Below are positions 23,331 to 33,334 of a DNA stretch of 64,000 nucleotides, in pieces. Positions within the stretch are counted from its first letter, which is position 1, and each line of letters starts with the position of its first letter. The notes under the pieces were generated by a model. The model saw only the letters and a program-made list of their open reading frames with translations. It did no database searches and was not told the DNA's origin. The DNA is from Myotis daubentonii (taxonomy: Eukaryota > Chordata > Mammalia > Chiroptera > Vespertilionidae), in contig NC_081840.1 in assembly GCF_963259705.1 (NCBI RefSeq), positions 148,773,549-148,837,548 of the forward strand. The letters are read 5' to 3'. The translations under genes were made by a program, and so were the position numbers.

Positions 23331-23373
<43 letters not shown>
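23331..23373. repeat. (GT)n microsatellite inside the Helitron 3' end
   Basis: About 21 GT units directly abut the subterminal hairpin of the Helitron. The seed was probably the 'GTGCACTGGGTG' sequence at the end of the hairpin. Alternating purine-pyrimidine DNA of this length can adopt Z-form. Confidence 0.93.
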
Positions 23374-23376
<3 letters not shown>

Positions 23377-24250
23377 GGAGTATCCCTCAGCCGAGCCTGC
23401 CCCCTCTCACATACTGGGAGCCCTCAGGCGTTGACCCCCATCACCCTCCAATCACAGGATCGGCCCCTTGCCCAGGCCTGACGCCTCCAGCAGAGGTGTC
23501 AGGCTTGGACAGGGGACCCTCATTTCCCCCCATCACTGGTCTGCCCCCAGCCCAGGCCTGATGCCTTGGCCAGAGGCGTAGACCCCCATCACCCTCCGAT
23601 CGCCTGATCGGCCCCTTGCCCAGGCCTGACGCCTCCGCCAGAGGTGTCAGGCTTGGACAGGGGATCCCCATTTCCCCCTGATCACTGGCTCTGGCCCCCG
23701 CCCAGGCCTGAGGCCTCTGGCCCAAGAATCATGCCTGGGCAGGGGACCCCCATCTCCCTCTGATCGCTGGCTCCACCCCCCGCCCAAGCCTGACGCCTCT
23801 GACCCAGGCTTCAGGCCTGGGCAAGGGGACCATCATATCCCCCCAATCCCCGACTCCGCCCCCCACCCAGGCCTGATGCCTCAGCCAGAGGAGTTGACCC
23901 TCATCACCCTCCAATCACCAATCACCGGATCGGCTCCTTGACCAGGCCTGAGGCCTCCGGCAGAGGTGTCAGGCCTGGGCTGGGGACCCCCAGCTCCCCG
24001 CGGTTGCAGGCTCCGCCCCTGCCCAGGCCTAACACCTCTGGCTGAGGCGTCCGGCTCGGGCAGCGGGGACCCGTAGCTGCAGCGGCCCCGCGATCATGGG
24101 CTCCGCTTTAGGCCCAGGCAAGGGACCCCTAGTTCCTGGGACTGCCAGCTTCGACCGTGCCCAGCTCCCATCGCTGGCTCCACCCCTACTTCCTGCTATC
24201 ACTGGCCAGGGCGGCAAAGGTGCTTGATTCTCCGATCATGGCTGGGGGGA

Positions 24251-24284
24251 AGGGCCAAGGCGGCCCCAGGGCCGCCTTGGCCCT
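24251..24284. repeat. 34-bp near-perfect GC-rich palindrome within the Helitron
   Basis: Left arm AGGGCCAAGGCGGCC (24251-24265) is complementary to right arm GGCCGCCTTGGCCCT (24270-24284). The C-G pair 24266/24269 extends the stem to 16 bp with a 2-base loop. It is distinct from the terminal hairpin of the same element and lies about 235 bp from the Helitron's 5' end. Confidence 0.9.
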
Positions 24285-25240
24285 GCCCCCAGGCTCTTAG
24301 CTCCCCCCTGGGTTTCTGATCACTGTCAGTGGCAGGGGGCTTCTTCCTGCTTTCCCTTTTGCCTCCCTGCATTGTGCCTACATATGCAAATTAGCCGCCA
24401 TCTTGTTGGCAGTTAACTGCCAATCTTAGTTGGCAGTTAATTTGCATATAGCCCTGATTAGCCAATGAAAAGGGTAGCTCGTACGCCAATTACCATTTTT
24501 CTCTTTTATTAGATAGGATTTGGCCTTTGACCCCAGTTCCTGACACAGAGCTACTAAAACTCTTGTAAATTCTTGGGTGATAGAAGTGTCACTTGTTCTG
24601 GTGAGGCAACTCTGGCTGGGCTCTAGGATGGGGGCTGGTCACCACAAAGACCAAACCATGATAAAAACCTTGGAATCCTCACATCCTCCAGAGAGGGAAG
24701 GGGGAATGGAAAGAGAGTTAACGATTGATCATATCTACGTGAGGAAGCCTCCATAAAAATCCCAACAGTAGGAGGTTCAGAGAGCTTCCAGGCTGGTGAA
24801 CACATCATGCCAGGAGGGTAACCCACCCCAGCTCCACAGAGATAGATGCTCCTGCACTCAGGACCCTACCAGACCTCACCCATATGTCTCTTCATCTGGC
24901 TGTTCATCAGTGCCCCTTAACTAACTGGTGAATGTGTTTCCCTGAGTTCTGTGAGCACCTCTAACATATTAATTGGACCTAAGGAGAAGACCCTGGGTAC
25001 CCAGATTTATAGCTGATGGGTCAGAAGCACAGGAGACAACCTGGACTTGTGACTGGCATCTGATGGGGGCCAGGGGGAGGGGGGGCGGTCCTGTGAGCTG
25101 AAGACTTTACCTGTAAGATTTGAATCTATCTTCAAGTAGATAATGTCACAATTGAGTTAAACTGTAGGACACCCGGCTAATGTTGCAGAGAAAACCCTCA
25201 CATATTTGGGGACCAGAAGTGTCAGAAGTGAAGTGCTCTA

Positions 25241-25964
25241 GACAAGTAGTAAAGGAGATTCACAGGAGGAAGGCCTGGGTTTTTCCCTAAAAAGGTGTTG
25301 ATATTCTTTCAGTTGAAAGAGCTTTTTAAAACACTAAGTTTATAAACCTTCAATATTGGTGGGATTCTTCCCCCATCAAACATTTGGTTTTTGCCTATCA
25401 TTTTATTTGTAATATTTTTAAAAAATAAAATACTATTTTAAATTTTCAGGTTAATAAAAAACTAACAAAGCAGGGATAAAATAAATTGAGCAAAAAGGCA
25501 ATAAAGAGCACAATTTATGCTTTGTAAAATATAGTGAATGATATGAAAGAAAAACATGAGATGTTTTCTAATAATGCAGAAGAAAACAAGTCGATAAAAA
25601 ATGAGAGAGATGATCATGTTTGCAGACAAAGAATTGAAAGACAGCTAACTATTGTGGTATTTCACCAAAGCAATTGGAATGAAAACAATAATAAAAGATT
25701 TAACCAAAGAAAAACTGTCTTAGACTGAAATAAATCACAGATATTCAAATGAAATGTACTCATAATACTTAAGCAAAATCTATGGAAAGAAACCAATACC
25801 AAGAAACATATTGACAAGAATTTTTAATTATAAGAATAAGAAATATTCACTAAGCATTCAAATAGAGAAGAAAGGGGAGAAGGGAGGGAGGGAGACAAGC
25901 AGGTAGAAAGAGAGGGAAGAAAAGAAAAAATATATATATACATATATATGAATAATCACAAATA
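25241..25964. other. Unassigned AT-rich sequence
   Basis: No gene recognised. A 64-codon plus frame at 25534-25728 is highly charged and AT-rich, as expected from composition. A purine-rich tract (25867-25930) grades into a short TA repeat near 25930-25948. Confidence 0.45.
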
Positions 25965-26092
25965 TAGGGTGTCCCAAAAAGTGTATATAGACATTTTAAA
26001 TTATTATAAAGGCATTTTTATTAAAATACATTTCCTTTCCAAAACTGAGCTATCAGCTGTTAAAGTGTATATACAATTTGGGGGGCACCCTG
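25965..26092. mobile_element. Miniature mariner-type DNA element (128 bp)
   Basis: The left end TAGGGTGTCCCAAAAAGTGT and the complement of the right end (CAGGGTGCCCCCCAAATTGT) are imperfect inverted repeats. TA dinucleotides flank the element (25963-25964 and 26093-26094), the duplication expected for Tc1/mariner. The body has no coding capacity, so it is a deletion derivative or MITE. The 'GGGTGTCCCAAAAA' terminus is typical of mariner elements. Confidence 0.82.
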
Positions 26093-26252
26093 TACATATC
26101 TACACTCTTATTATCTAAACAATTCCACTGCAAGGGAGAAAATACTTGCTAATGATACATCTGATAAGGGGGTAATATCCAAAATTTACAAAGAACGTAT
26201 AAAACTCATCAACACCAAAACAAAAACAAACAATCCAATTTAAAAATGAGCA

Positions 26253-26545
26253 ATGGAGCCCCTGGCCAGCTTGGCTCAGTGGCTGCAGCGCTGGCCTGCG
26301 GACTGAAGAGTTGCTATTAGATTCCTGGTCAAGGACACATACCTGGGTGGCAGGTTGGAGCACATGTAGGAGGCACCAATCGATCTCGATCTCTCTCTCT
26401 CTCCCGCTCCCTCTCTCCCTCTCTCTCTTTCTCTCTCTCTCCTTCTTTCCCTCCCAACCTCCCTTTCACTCTCTCTAAAAAGAAAAAAAATCAATGGAAA
26501 AAATATCCTCAGGTGAGAATTAAAAAAAATAAAAATAAAATAAAA
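26253..26545 (+). mobile_element. Ves SINE inserted in L1
   Basis: Head 'gcccctggccagcttggctcagtggctgcagcgctggcctgcggactgaag' is followed by the body, a CT-rich block (26388-26478) and an A-rich, AAAAT-repeated tail. It interrupts the L1 reading just before 'aaggacctgaatagacac'. The tail expansion blurs the right boundary. The 130-codon minus frame at 26276-26668, rich in R/E and S, is a translation of the CT tract and not a gene. Confidence 0.88.
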
Positions 26546-27059
26546 TAAAAAGGAAAAGGAAAAGGACCTGAATAGACACTTCTCCAAAGAGGATATACAG
26601 ATGGCTAGTAGACATATGAAAAGATGCTCAACATCACTAATCAACAGAGAGATGCAAATTAAAACCACAATGAGATATCACCTCCCACCTGTCAGAATGG
26701 CTATCATCAATAAATCACCAAACAAGTATTGGCGGGGATGTGGAGAAAGGGAAACCCTTGTTCACTGTTGATGGAAATGCAGATTGGTATAGCCACTGTG
26801 GAAAGCAGTATGGAATTACCTCAAAAAATTAAAAATGGAAATGCCTTATAACCCAGCAATTCCACTTCTGGGAATATGTCCCAAGAAACCTGAAACGTTA
26901 ATTTGAAAGAATATATGCACCCCTTTGTTCATTGCAGCATTATTTATAATAGCTAAGATTTGGAAGCAGCCCACATGTCCATCTGTAGGTGAGTGGATAA
27001 AAAAACTGTGGCACATATATAAATGAAATACTACTTGGCTTTATAAAAGAAGGAAATCT

Positions 27060-27347
27060 GCCCTGGCCAGTGTTCTCAGTGGTTAGAGCATCGACCCTCT
27101 CACCAAAGGGTAACGGGTTTGATTCCCAGTCAAGGGCGCGTACCTGAGTTGCGGGTTTGCTCCCCAGTCAGGGTCCAAGAAGGAGGCAACCAGTCAATGT
27201 GTCTCTCACATCGATATTTCTCTATCTATCTATCTATCTTTCTCCCTCCCTCCCTCCTTTCCACTCTCTCTGAAAAAAAATCCATGGGGGGAAAAAAAAC
27301 ATGCTCAGATGAGGATAAAAAGAATTTTTAATAATAAATAAATAAAT
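27060..27347 (+). mobile_element. Ves SINE inserted in L1
   Basis: It is flanked by the exact 13-bp duplication AAGAAGGAAATCT (27047-27059 and 27348-27360). The tRNA-like head GCCCTGGCCAGTGTTCTCAG, B-box-like GGGTTTGATTCCCAGTCAAG, a CTAT microsatellite (27220-27240) and an A/AAAT tail are all present. Removal of the SINE restores continuous L1 ORF2 sequence ('tttataaaagaaggaaatctttcttttgcaacagcatgga'). Confidence 0.94.
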
Positions 27348-27916
27348 AAGAAGGAAATCTTTCTTTTGCAACAGCATGGATGGACCTGAAGAGTATTATG
27401 CTAAGTGAAATAAGCCAGTCAGTGAAACACAAGTACCATATGATTTCACTTACATGTGGAATCCAATTAATAAAATAAACTAACAAACAAACTAGAAAGA
27501 CTCATAGACACAGACAACAATATGGAGATTACCAGAGGGAAAGGGGGGTGGGGGTAGGTAGAAGAAGGTATATGGGGAATAAATGGTGGTGGAAGACTTG
27601 ACTTGGGGTGGTAAACACACAATATAGTACATATACAGATAATATATTATGGAATGGTACACCTGAAACCTACATAACTTTATTAACATATATTGCCCCA
27701 ATAAGTTCAATAAAAATAAATTTTTAAAAATAAATTAAAAACAAGTAATTCCAATGTGGGGATCAATTGATTTTCTCTGGAACATAAACAATGCAACTTT
27801 TGCAGGAGCAAGAGAGAGACTGCAGTTGTGAGTAGGGCGGTAGGTTGGTCACTGTCTACAAGGAAGTCATGTCTGATACCAAACTTCATGATATAAGTTG
27901 GTATGACAAAAATTTT

Positions 27917-28158
27917 TTGTTGTTGTTAGTCCTCACCTGATGATATTTTCTCCATTGATTTTTAGAGAGAGTGGAAGGAACGGGGAGAGACACAGAGAGA
28001 GAGACAGACATCGATGTGAAAGAGACACATCAATTGATTGCCTCCCACAGTGCCAGCAACTGAGCCTGCAACCAAAGTATGTGCCCTTGACCAGAATTGA
28101 ACCCTGGACCCTTTAGTCCCCTGCCAATGTTCTAACCACTGAGAAAATTGGCTAGGGC
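27917..28158 (-). mobile_element. Ves SINE
   Basis: Reverse-oriented Ves: 'ttagagagagtggaaggaacggggagag', 'cctcccacagtgcc', 'tgtgcccttgaccagaattgaaccctggacc' and 'ctaaccactgagaaaattggctaggg' are the complement of body and head. A direct repeat GACAAAAA(A)TTTT flanks it (27905-27916 and 28159-28171). It is more diverged than the 21.8-kb copy. Confidence 0.88.
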
Positions 28159-28171
28159 GACAAAAAATTTT

Positions 28172-28606
28172 AAGTAAGTTTTAATGCTTTGAGAATGGCC
28201 TTAATTTATGAGTCCTGAAATATTTTATTCCTGCTGTATGAGGCATTTCATCCTCCTGGGCTATGATAGTGTTACTCTTAAGGGAAGATGGCAAATTGCT
28301 GCAGCATTTTTTTGCGGGGATGCTAATACACAGACCACTATCCCACATCATGCAGCTCGCTGGAACAGCACACAGAAAGCCATGTTTTAAGTAAACCAAA
28401 AACCATGCTTCTTGGTTTTGTTTACATTGGTTCCACACATTAGGAAAACAATTGGTTTCACAGTGAATTCAGTGATGAAATAAATTATGCATTTTCCCAT
28501 CAGGTTGGGGAAAACACACTCTTGTGGAAAGTCAGGACAATGCAAAAGGGAGGAGAGAATTTGTGCTATCTGACCAGGGTGACAAATTCAAACAGCTGAG
28601 GCCATG
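28172..28606. other. Unassigned sequence, no gene seen
   Basis: No gene recognised. Frames of 60 and 85 codons on opposite strands overlap each other (28208-28390 plus, 28181-28438 minus). Confidence 0.4.
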
Positions 28607-28702
28607 AACCCCAAACTCTCATTTTCACTCCCTTGCATGCCTCAGAGGTTTGTTAACCCCAAACTCTCATTTTCACTCCCTTGCATGCCTCAGAGGTTTG
28701 TT
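28607..28702. repeat. Perfect 48-bp tandem duplication
   Basis: Two identical 48-bp units, 28607-28654 and 28655-28702, each starting AACCCCAAACTCTCATTTTC and ending GGTTTGTT. No base differs between the units, so the duplication is recent or an assembly artefact. The unit itself is not a recognised repeat. Confidence 0.97.
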
Positions 28703-29210
28703 ACTAGTCACCCATAAGAAAGGGACACACAAAACACAGAGAGCTCAGCAGCTGCTCAAAAAGATTGAGGGCTTAGGGGCCCGCTTCATTCAGCCACGTT
28801 CCTGAAAGCCTCTCAGTAGGCCCAACCACCTTCGGCATTCAGGACGCCTCTGCTTACCATAAGCAATGCTGGTGGCCCGAACAGTCTCTGCACATTTAGA
28901 GTTAGTAGATCCAATATTTAGTGTTCAAACATGAATATTATAATTTATGTCATTTATTATTTATTGAGAGCAATAAGAACTGTGAGAAGCTCTTACACGT
29001 ACAAAAATACTCTGCCTTTTAAAAATTATACCACAAATTACTGAATCTCTAAATAAGACATTACAGGAAAAACATCTGAGTTTATATTCTACCAACTATA
29101 TAAAAGCACGGTGGGAAACACAAGATTTGACCTCTATGCTAAAGGACATTATACACTGGTACCACAGGTAAGAGTCACATAAACGACTATAATCAGAGAT
29201 GGTAGGAAGT
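28703..29210. other. Unassigned sequence, no gene seen
   Basis: No gene or repeat family recognised. Confidence 0.4.
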
Positions 29211-29218
29211 CTCTAAGA

Positions 29219-29427
29219 CAGGGGTCCTCAAACTTTTTAAACAGGGGGCCAGTTCACTGTCCCTCAGACCGTTGGAGGGCCGGACTATAGTTAAAAAAAC
29301 AAACAAACTATGAACAAATTCCTATGCACACTGCACATATCTTATTTTGAAGTAAAAAAACAAAACGGGAACAAATACAATATTTGTATTTGCATGTGGC
29401 CTGCGGGCCGTAGTTTGAGGACCCCTG
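29219..29427. mobile_element. Miniature hAT-type DNA element (209 bp)
   Basis: Ends CAGGGGTCCTCAAACTTTTT and, at the other side, GTAGTTTGAGGACCCCTG form inverted repeats of about 16 bp. The exact 8-bp duplication CTCTAAGA (29211-29218 and 29428-29435) is diagnostic of hAT transposases. The body holds no transposase frame; a 69-codon frame crosses its right end by chance. Perfect duplication and termini suggest an insertion within the bat lineage. Confidence 0.93.
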
Positions 29428-29435
29428 CTCTAAGA

Positions 29436-29921
29436 GAAATAAGGTTAAGTATAACAGGCGTAGCGGTCAGAGAGAAATTCATCCCAACCAAGAGTGTCAG
29501 GGAGAGCTCCGTAAGTTAAGCAGCCATTTCAGCTGAGTCTTGAAGGGTGGACAGGATTAGAAATAGAGAGGGACAGCCAAGGGAAATGCAGAATTTGCTT
29601 GGGACACAGCAGTAATTTAGTTAGTTAGACTAGAACAGGGGTGTGTTGAGGAGCAGTGACAGCCAAGCCCGGAAAGGCAGATGTGGCCCCAAGGTGGATG
29701 CCCGAAGATGTCAAGCTAGGAGTGACCAAGGTGCTGCTGATTAAAAAAAAAAAAAAAGCCTTAGAAAGATTAATCATGTGCAGTAAAGTGGTGAAAAAAT
29801 AAAGGCAGGAAATCTGGGGGTGGGATAGGGTGGAATAGTAAGATAGACTACAGAAAGCAAGGCAAGAAGTAATAGGTTGACTAAAGGTAACCAAGGAAAA
29901 GGCAGTGTTAAGGGCTGAGTT
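29436..29921. other. Unassigned; possible old LINE relic
   Basis: Text such as 'cagccatttcagctgagtcttgaagggtggacagg' (about 29520-29553) resembles phrases of old mammalian LINE 3' regions, but I could not align it confidently. The run of 15 A residues near 29740-29755 has no matching flanking duplication that I can see. The 113-codon minus frame 29625-29966 has no recognisable domain. Confidence 0.35.
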
Positions 29922-30297
29922 ACACGTGCCCAAAATTCGTTCATATGATGAAGTCCTAAGCCCCAATACCTCAGAATGTTACTATATTTGAAAACAGAGT
30001 CTTTAAAGAGGTAATTAAGTTAAAATGAAGTCATTAGGTTGAGCCATAACCCAATAGGACTGGCATCCTTATAAAAGGAAAAAATCTAGAAACAGACACA
30101 CACAGAGAGAAGCCATGCAAGGACACAGGGAGGAGACAGTCATCCACAAGCCAAAGAGAGAGGCCTCAAGAGAAACTATCCTCACGATATCTGATCTTGG
30201 ACTTCTAGCCTTCACAATTGTGAAAAAAATTAATTTCTATTGCTTAAGCCACCAAATCTGTGGTACTTGATTATGCAGTCTTAGTAATCTAATATAG
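29922..30297 (+). repeat. Old MLT1-type (ERVL-MaLR) solo LTR
   Basis: 'gtgcccaaaattcgttcatatgatgaagtcctaagccccaatacctcagaatgttactatatttg', 'taattaagttaaaatgaagtcattaggttgagccataacccaataggactggcatccttataa', 'gacagtcatccacaagccaaagagagaggcctc' and 'gatcttggacttctagccttcacaattgtgaaaaaaattaatttctattgcttaagccacc' follow the MLT1 order from end to end. No internal region is attached. Confidence 0.87.
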
Positions 30298-30543
30298 GAA
30301 GGAATAGACAGATATAAAAAATTGGGGGGAGAACTAATTTAGAAAAATAGGAAACAACTAGGAGGAAAGGGTGAAGAGTGAAAGGTGACAAGATGTGAGT
30401 TCAGGCAGCCAGGAAATAAAAAATAGTAAAAATTTAGGAAATTGGAAGAAGCTGGCTTAAGTAAAAATGATAACTCAGTTTGAAAAATGTTCAGTTTGAA
30501 TTCTGACAAGAAATCCTTACAGAGGCATAAATTAAGTAATGCA

Positions 30544-30802
30544 TCCCTGGCTGGTGTGGCTCAATTAAATGGAGCATTTTCTCATGAACCAAAGAGTCCT
30601 GCATTGACTTTCTAGTCAGGGCACATGCCCAGGTTGCAGGTTTGATCCCAATAGGGGGCATGGTCCCGGTCAGGAAGTGTGTGGGAGGCAGCCAATCAAT
30701 GTTTCTCTCTTCCTCTTCTCTTCTCTTCCCCTCCCCTCCCCTTCCCTCCCCTCTCCCCTCCCCTCCCCTCCCCTCCCTTCCCTTCCCTTTCCCTGCCTTC
30801 CC

Positions 30803-30856
<54 letters not shown>

Positions 30857-30904
30857 CTCTCATCAATAAAAACATATCCTCGGATGAGAATTAAAAAAAA
30901 AAAA
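30544..30904 (+). mobile_element. Ves SINE with expanded pyrimidine tract
   Basis: The 11-bp duplication TAAGTAATGCA flanks it (30533-30543 and 30905-30915). The head is degraded (CATCCCTGGCTGGTGTGGCTC...) but the body 'gggcacatgcccaggttgcaggtttgatccc' is clear. The CT region typical of Ves has expanded to about 150 bp (30709-30862) of CCCCT/CCCTT and then pure CT repeats. The three overlapping plus-strand frames of 71-76 codons, rich in S, L and P, are translations of this tract. Confidence 0.93.
30709..30862. repeat. 150-bp polypyrimidine tract
   Basis: TTCTC-, CCCCT- and CCCTT-type units pass into (CT)n from about 30805 to 30862, with only a handful of purines. Long homopyrimidine mirror repeats of this sort can form triplex (H-DNA) and are length-unstable. 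Confidence 0.93.
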
Positions 30905-30915
30905 TAAGTAATGCA

Positions 30916-33334
30916 AATGTAGCAAAGGAGCTCAGGAAAGAGCTAAATGTTGGAGTGAACCTGATGAAAGTAAGCATTGAGGCTATAAGAAGAGAAGGCT
31001 TGTTCGGGAAGATTATGAAGAATACAGAAAACTGAAGACACAAACTTGGGAGAGAACCTAAGTCTTAGAGAAAAAATGAAGAGATAGAGTCTGAGAGAAA
31101 GGAGTGGTCACAGACTAGTCTGGTTTTATGACAGCAAAATACAGAAGTGCCTAAATCATCAGTTCTACTTCGCACTTTGTGTTCCTGAGGTAAACTTCTG
31201 TTAGAGACCTGTAACATTTCCATGCCTCTGTTTGTTACTGAAGAATGGAATGCTAAGTGGGAATCTCTGTGGCTCCTGATCAGACTCATTGTTAAGGCCC
31301 AAGCGGCACCAAGCATGCCACAACTGAAGCTAGATGTCTCCCCTTGGGTCTTACTGAGAAGTTATAGAGCCAGCCCTGCTATACGCCTACCAGATCCCTC
31401 TAACACATACACCTCCTATTTATAGAAACTGAAATTGAAGGGGAGAGGGGGTTTGAAAGATCTGAGTCACCTACCTTGGTAGGGAGAACAGAGTTTGTGT
31501 TGAAAGAAAAGAGGGTACCTCCCTACCCACCTCCATTCAGTGTGTCATAGGATGAGGTTGGGGTTGCCATAAAGACACGGAGACTAGTGTTGTGTCCTCC
31601 AGTTAGATATCCACTTAGGCAGCTGACTTGACCATCTTCCTCACCTGTGCCCATCCGAACAGGATTGAAGAGACCTAAAGTGAGATGATTGGGCAGGGAG
31701 GAGCAGCTAGTGAGAGAGGTAACTGGACCTCTCACTATGTGGCATGGAAAGAAAGTGAGTTTCCTATAGTCTAGTGGGCACTGAAAAAGGTGGCTGGGCT
31801 TGAGCCACCTTGCAGTTCCCACCCCAGAGGACTACTGGAGGGAGGGACTCATTCCTTGTACCTTTTCTTTATTCTGCATATCAATTTATTAACCACTTAT
31901 TATATCCTTGACAACATGCAAGTTTTCTGGAACACAGATAACAGGTATATAGAACACAGTGCTTGCTATACAAGGATTTGCATTAAAAAACAGATTACTT
32001 GGGAGTCACAACCTTGTGGGAGCACCGACATAAACATGGGGATCTAACGGAAAGGAGCTGTGATGGTGAGAACTGCACAGAATGCCAGAGGCTGACTTAT
32101 TGGGATGCCTCATCTCAAGGTGGGGTGGTGAGAAAAACTCATACCTGTCCCCAGAAGATAACCAACATCTGAACCCTCGCCACACGGGCAGCATCAAGTA
32201 TCAGTCAGTCCTGGTCAGAAAAACAGTGACACCAACGAAGTGAAGATGAGAGCTGTGCATGCCCCTGCGAAGGGGGAGGAGTGGAGCTGGTGAGGTCCAG
32301 GCCATGGCCTCCCACTACCACCCCAAGGTGAAGGAGTGGGATGAGGATTAAAATGCAGATGGCAGCCCCCCTTCCCTAGGAGTGACCAGTCAAGTCAGCC
32401 ACAGGCAGGGGAGAGAGGATGAGATTGAAATCAACTTTGACATTTAAGTTCTAAACTGGATTGGGTTTTCAATAAATGGATGTAACCAGAAAATTATATC
32501 TTTTCAAGTTATCATTTAAAAAGAGAAAAGGGAATTCAACAGAAGATTGAAGGTAGCTAATGGAAAATGTTTGTAAGTTTCATGTTGGTACTCTCACAAA
32601 GTTGTGATGCCCTATTAAACTAATTAAAATGTATGTGCAAGTCCCTGTATGCCAAACACTGTGTTCTATGCATCTTTTTATCCCAGGAAGCTTGCATAGT
32701 GTTGAGGACATAGTAGATAATAAATTTATATGCAGAATGAAAAAAATACCATCAAGAGAGAGTAATATTTGGCCACCACTACAAAGAGGTAGGGGATGAC
32801 ACACTTTAAAAAAAGGTTTTGGATTAGGAACTTGATCCTCAGTGAGCAGTGACAGAAGTGGGGTCAGAATCTGTAAGAGAAAGGTAAAAGAGGAAGTGGA
32901 AGCTAAGGAATTGGAAGCAGCCTGTAAATATAAATCATGCCTTCAGAAGTCTGGCAATGGAAAGTGAGTTAGGATGGCCTTAGGAAGTCAAAGATCAAAG
33001 GCTTAGGATATAATCAACTTGAGCCTTGTTAAATCTAAAGGAAGAAGGGGAAATATTTGAAGAAAGATATCAATTGATGAGATCACTTTGATAGCACTTT
33101 CTTTAAAACTGGACCATGTGTGTCAAACAAGAAAGTTGTTTGAAGTACTAACTTTTTAAAGTATTTTGGTATATCTAGTTAGTTAAATTATCAGACTCCT
33201 TAATGATAAGACCTCAAAACTGGGGGCAAGAGAGGATGATTTTGCTATTAACTCCTCATCCTGCTGGACATTTCCAAAAATTGTAAAGAGGATTGTGATG
33301 GCAAAAATTAAATGTAAAAAGTGAGTATTTGAAT
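30916..33334. other. Mostly unassigned; possible L2 relics
   Basis: No gene recognised. Two weak L2-like passages are present: 31870-31990 in reverse sense ('tatcaatttattaaccacttattatat') and 32630-32735 in forward sense ('gtcctgtatgccaaacactg... ggacatagtagataataaatttata'). Frames of 60-99 codons (for example 31523-31822 minus) have no recognisable domain. Confidence 0.4.

Larger units (their letters stand above)
23298..24518 (-). mobile_element. 1.2-kb non-autonomous Helitron with internal repeats
   Basis: On the plus strand it begins CTAGGGGCCCGGTGTACGAA with the terminal hairpin GTACGAAATTCGTGC, and ends ...TTTTATTAGATAGGA, the complement of the 5' TCCTATCTAATAAAA start. The flanks are A (23297) and T (24519). 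Inside are GC-rich, CpG-containing direct repeats built on 'gcccaggcctga(c/g)gcctc(c/t)g' and 'caccctccgatc', roughly 23430-24060. It has no Rep/helicase. Reverse frames of 61-94 codons are translations of the repeats. The GC-rich body contrasts sharply with the AT-rich surroundings. Confidence 0.9.
23215..25240 (+). repeat. LTR-like ancient repeat, split by a Helitron
   Basis: Segments 23215-23297 and 24519-25240 read as one element when the Helitron is removed. The first ends '...tctttgtaatttcctaagtgataagagcactatgagcatctcttattctacta' and the second resumes 'tttggcctttgaccccagttcctgacacagagctactaaaactcttgtaa'. The second part includes 'gaagcctccataaaaatccc', 'ggttcagagagcttccaggctggtgaaca', 'cttcatctggctgttcatcag', 'gtttccctgagttctgtgagc', 'ggtcagaagcacaggagacaacctgg' and 'aattgagttaaactgtaggacacccggct', an order I recognise from a widespread mammalian LTR-type repeat. 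I cannot assign the family name safely. Confidence 0.55.
26105..27735 (+). mobile_element. L1 3' half, ORF2 remnant and 3' UTR, hit by two Ves SINEs
   Basis: Upstream of the first SINE the text 'gataagggggtaatatccaaaatttacaaagaacgtataaaactcatcaac' is the L1 ORF2 region preceding the C-terminal segment. Between the SINEs run 'gacctgaatagacacttctcc', 'agatatcacctcccacctgtcagaatggctatcatc' and 'cctcaaaaaattaaaaatggaaatgccttataacccagcaattccacttctggg', the conserved ORF2 C-terminal coding region. The 3' UTR ends '...ttgccccaataagttcaataaaaataaattttt'. Stops and insertions make it non-functional. The 5' end is truncated or unrecognised before about 26105. Confidence 0.9.

Noticed and set aside
26276..26668. 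130-codon minus-strand frame with R/E-rich and S/F-rich parts
   Set aside because: It spans the Ves SINE CT tract and the L1 junction; composition is entirely due to simple sequence.
29740..29756. Run of 15 A residues, possible retrocopy tail
   Set aside because: No AATAAA at proper distance and no flanking direct repeat seen.
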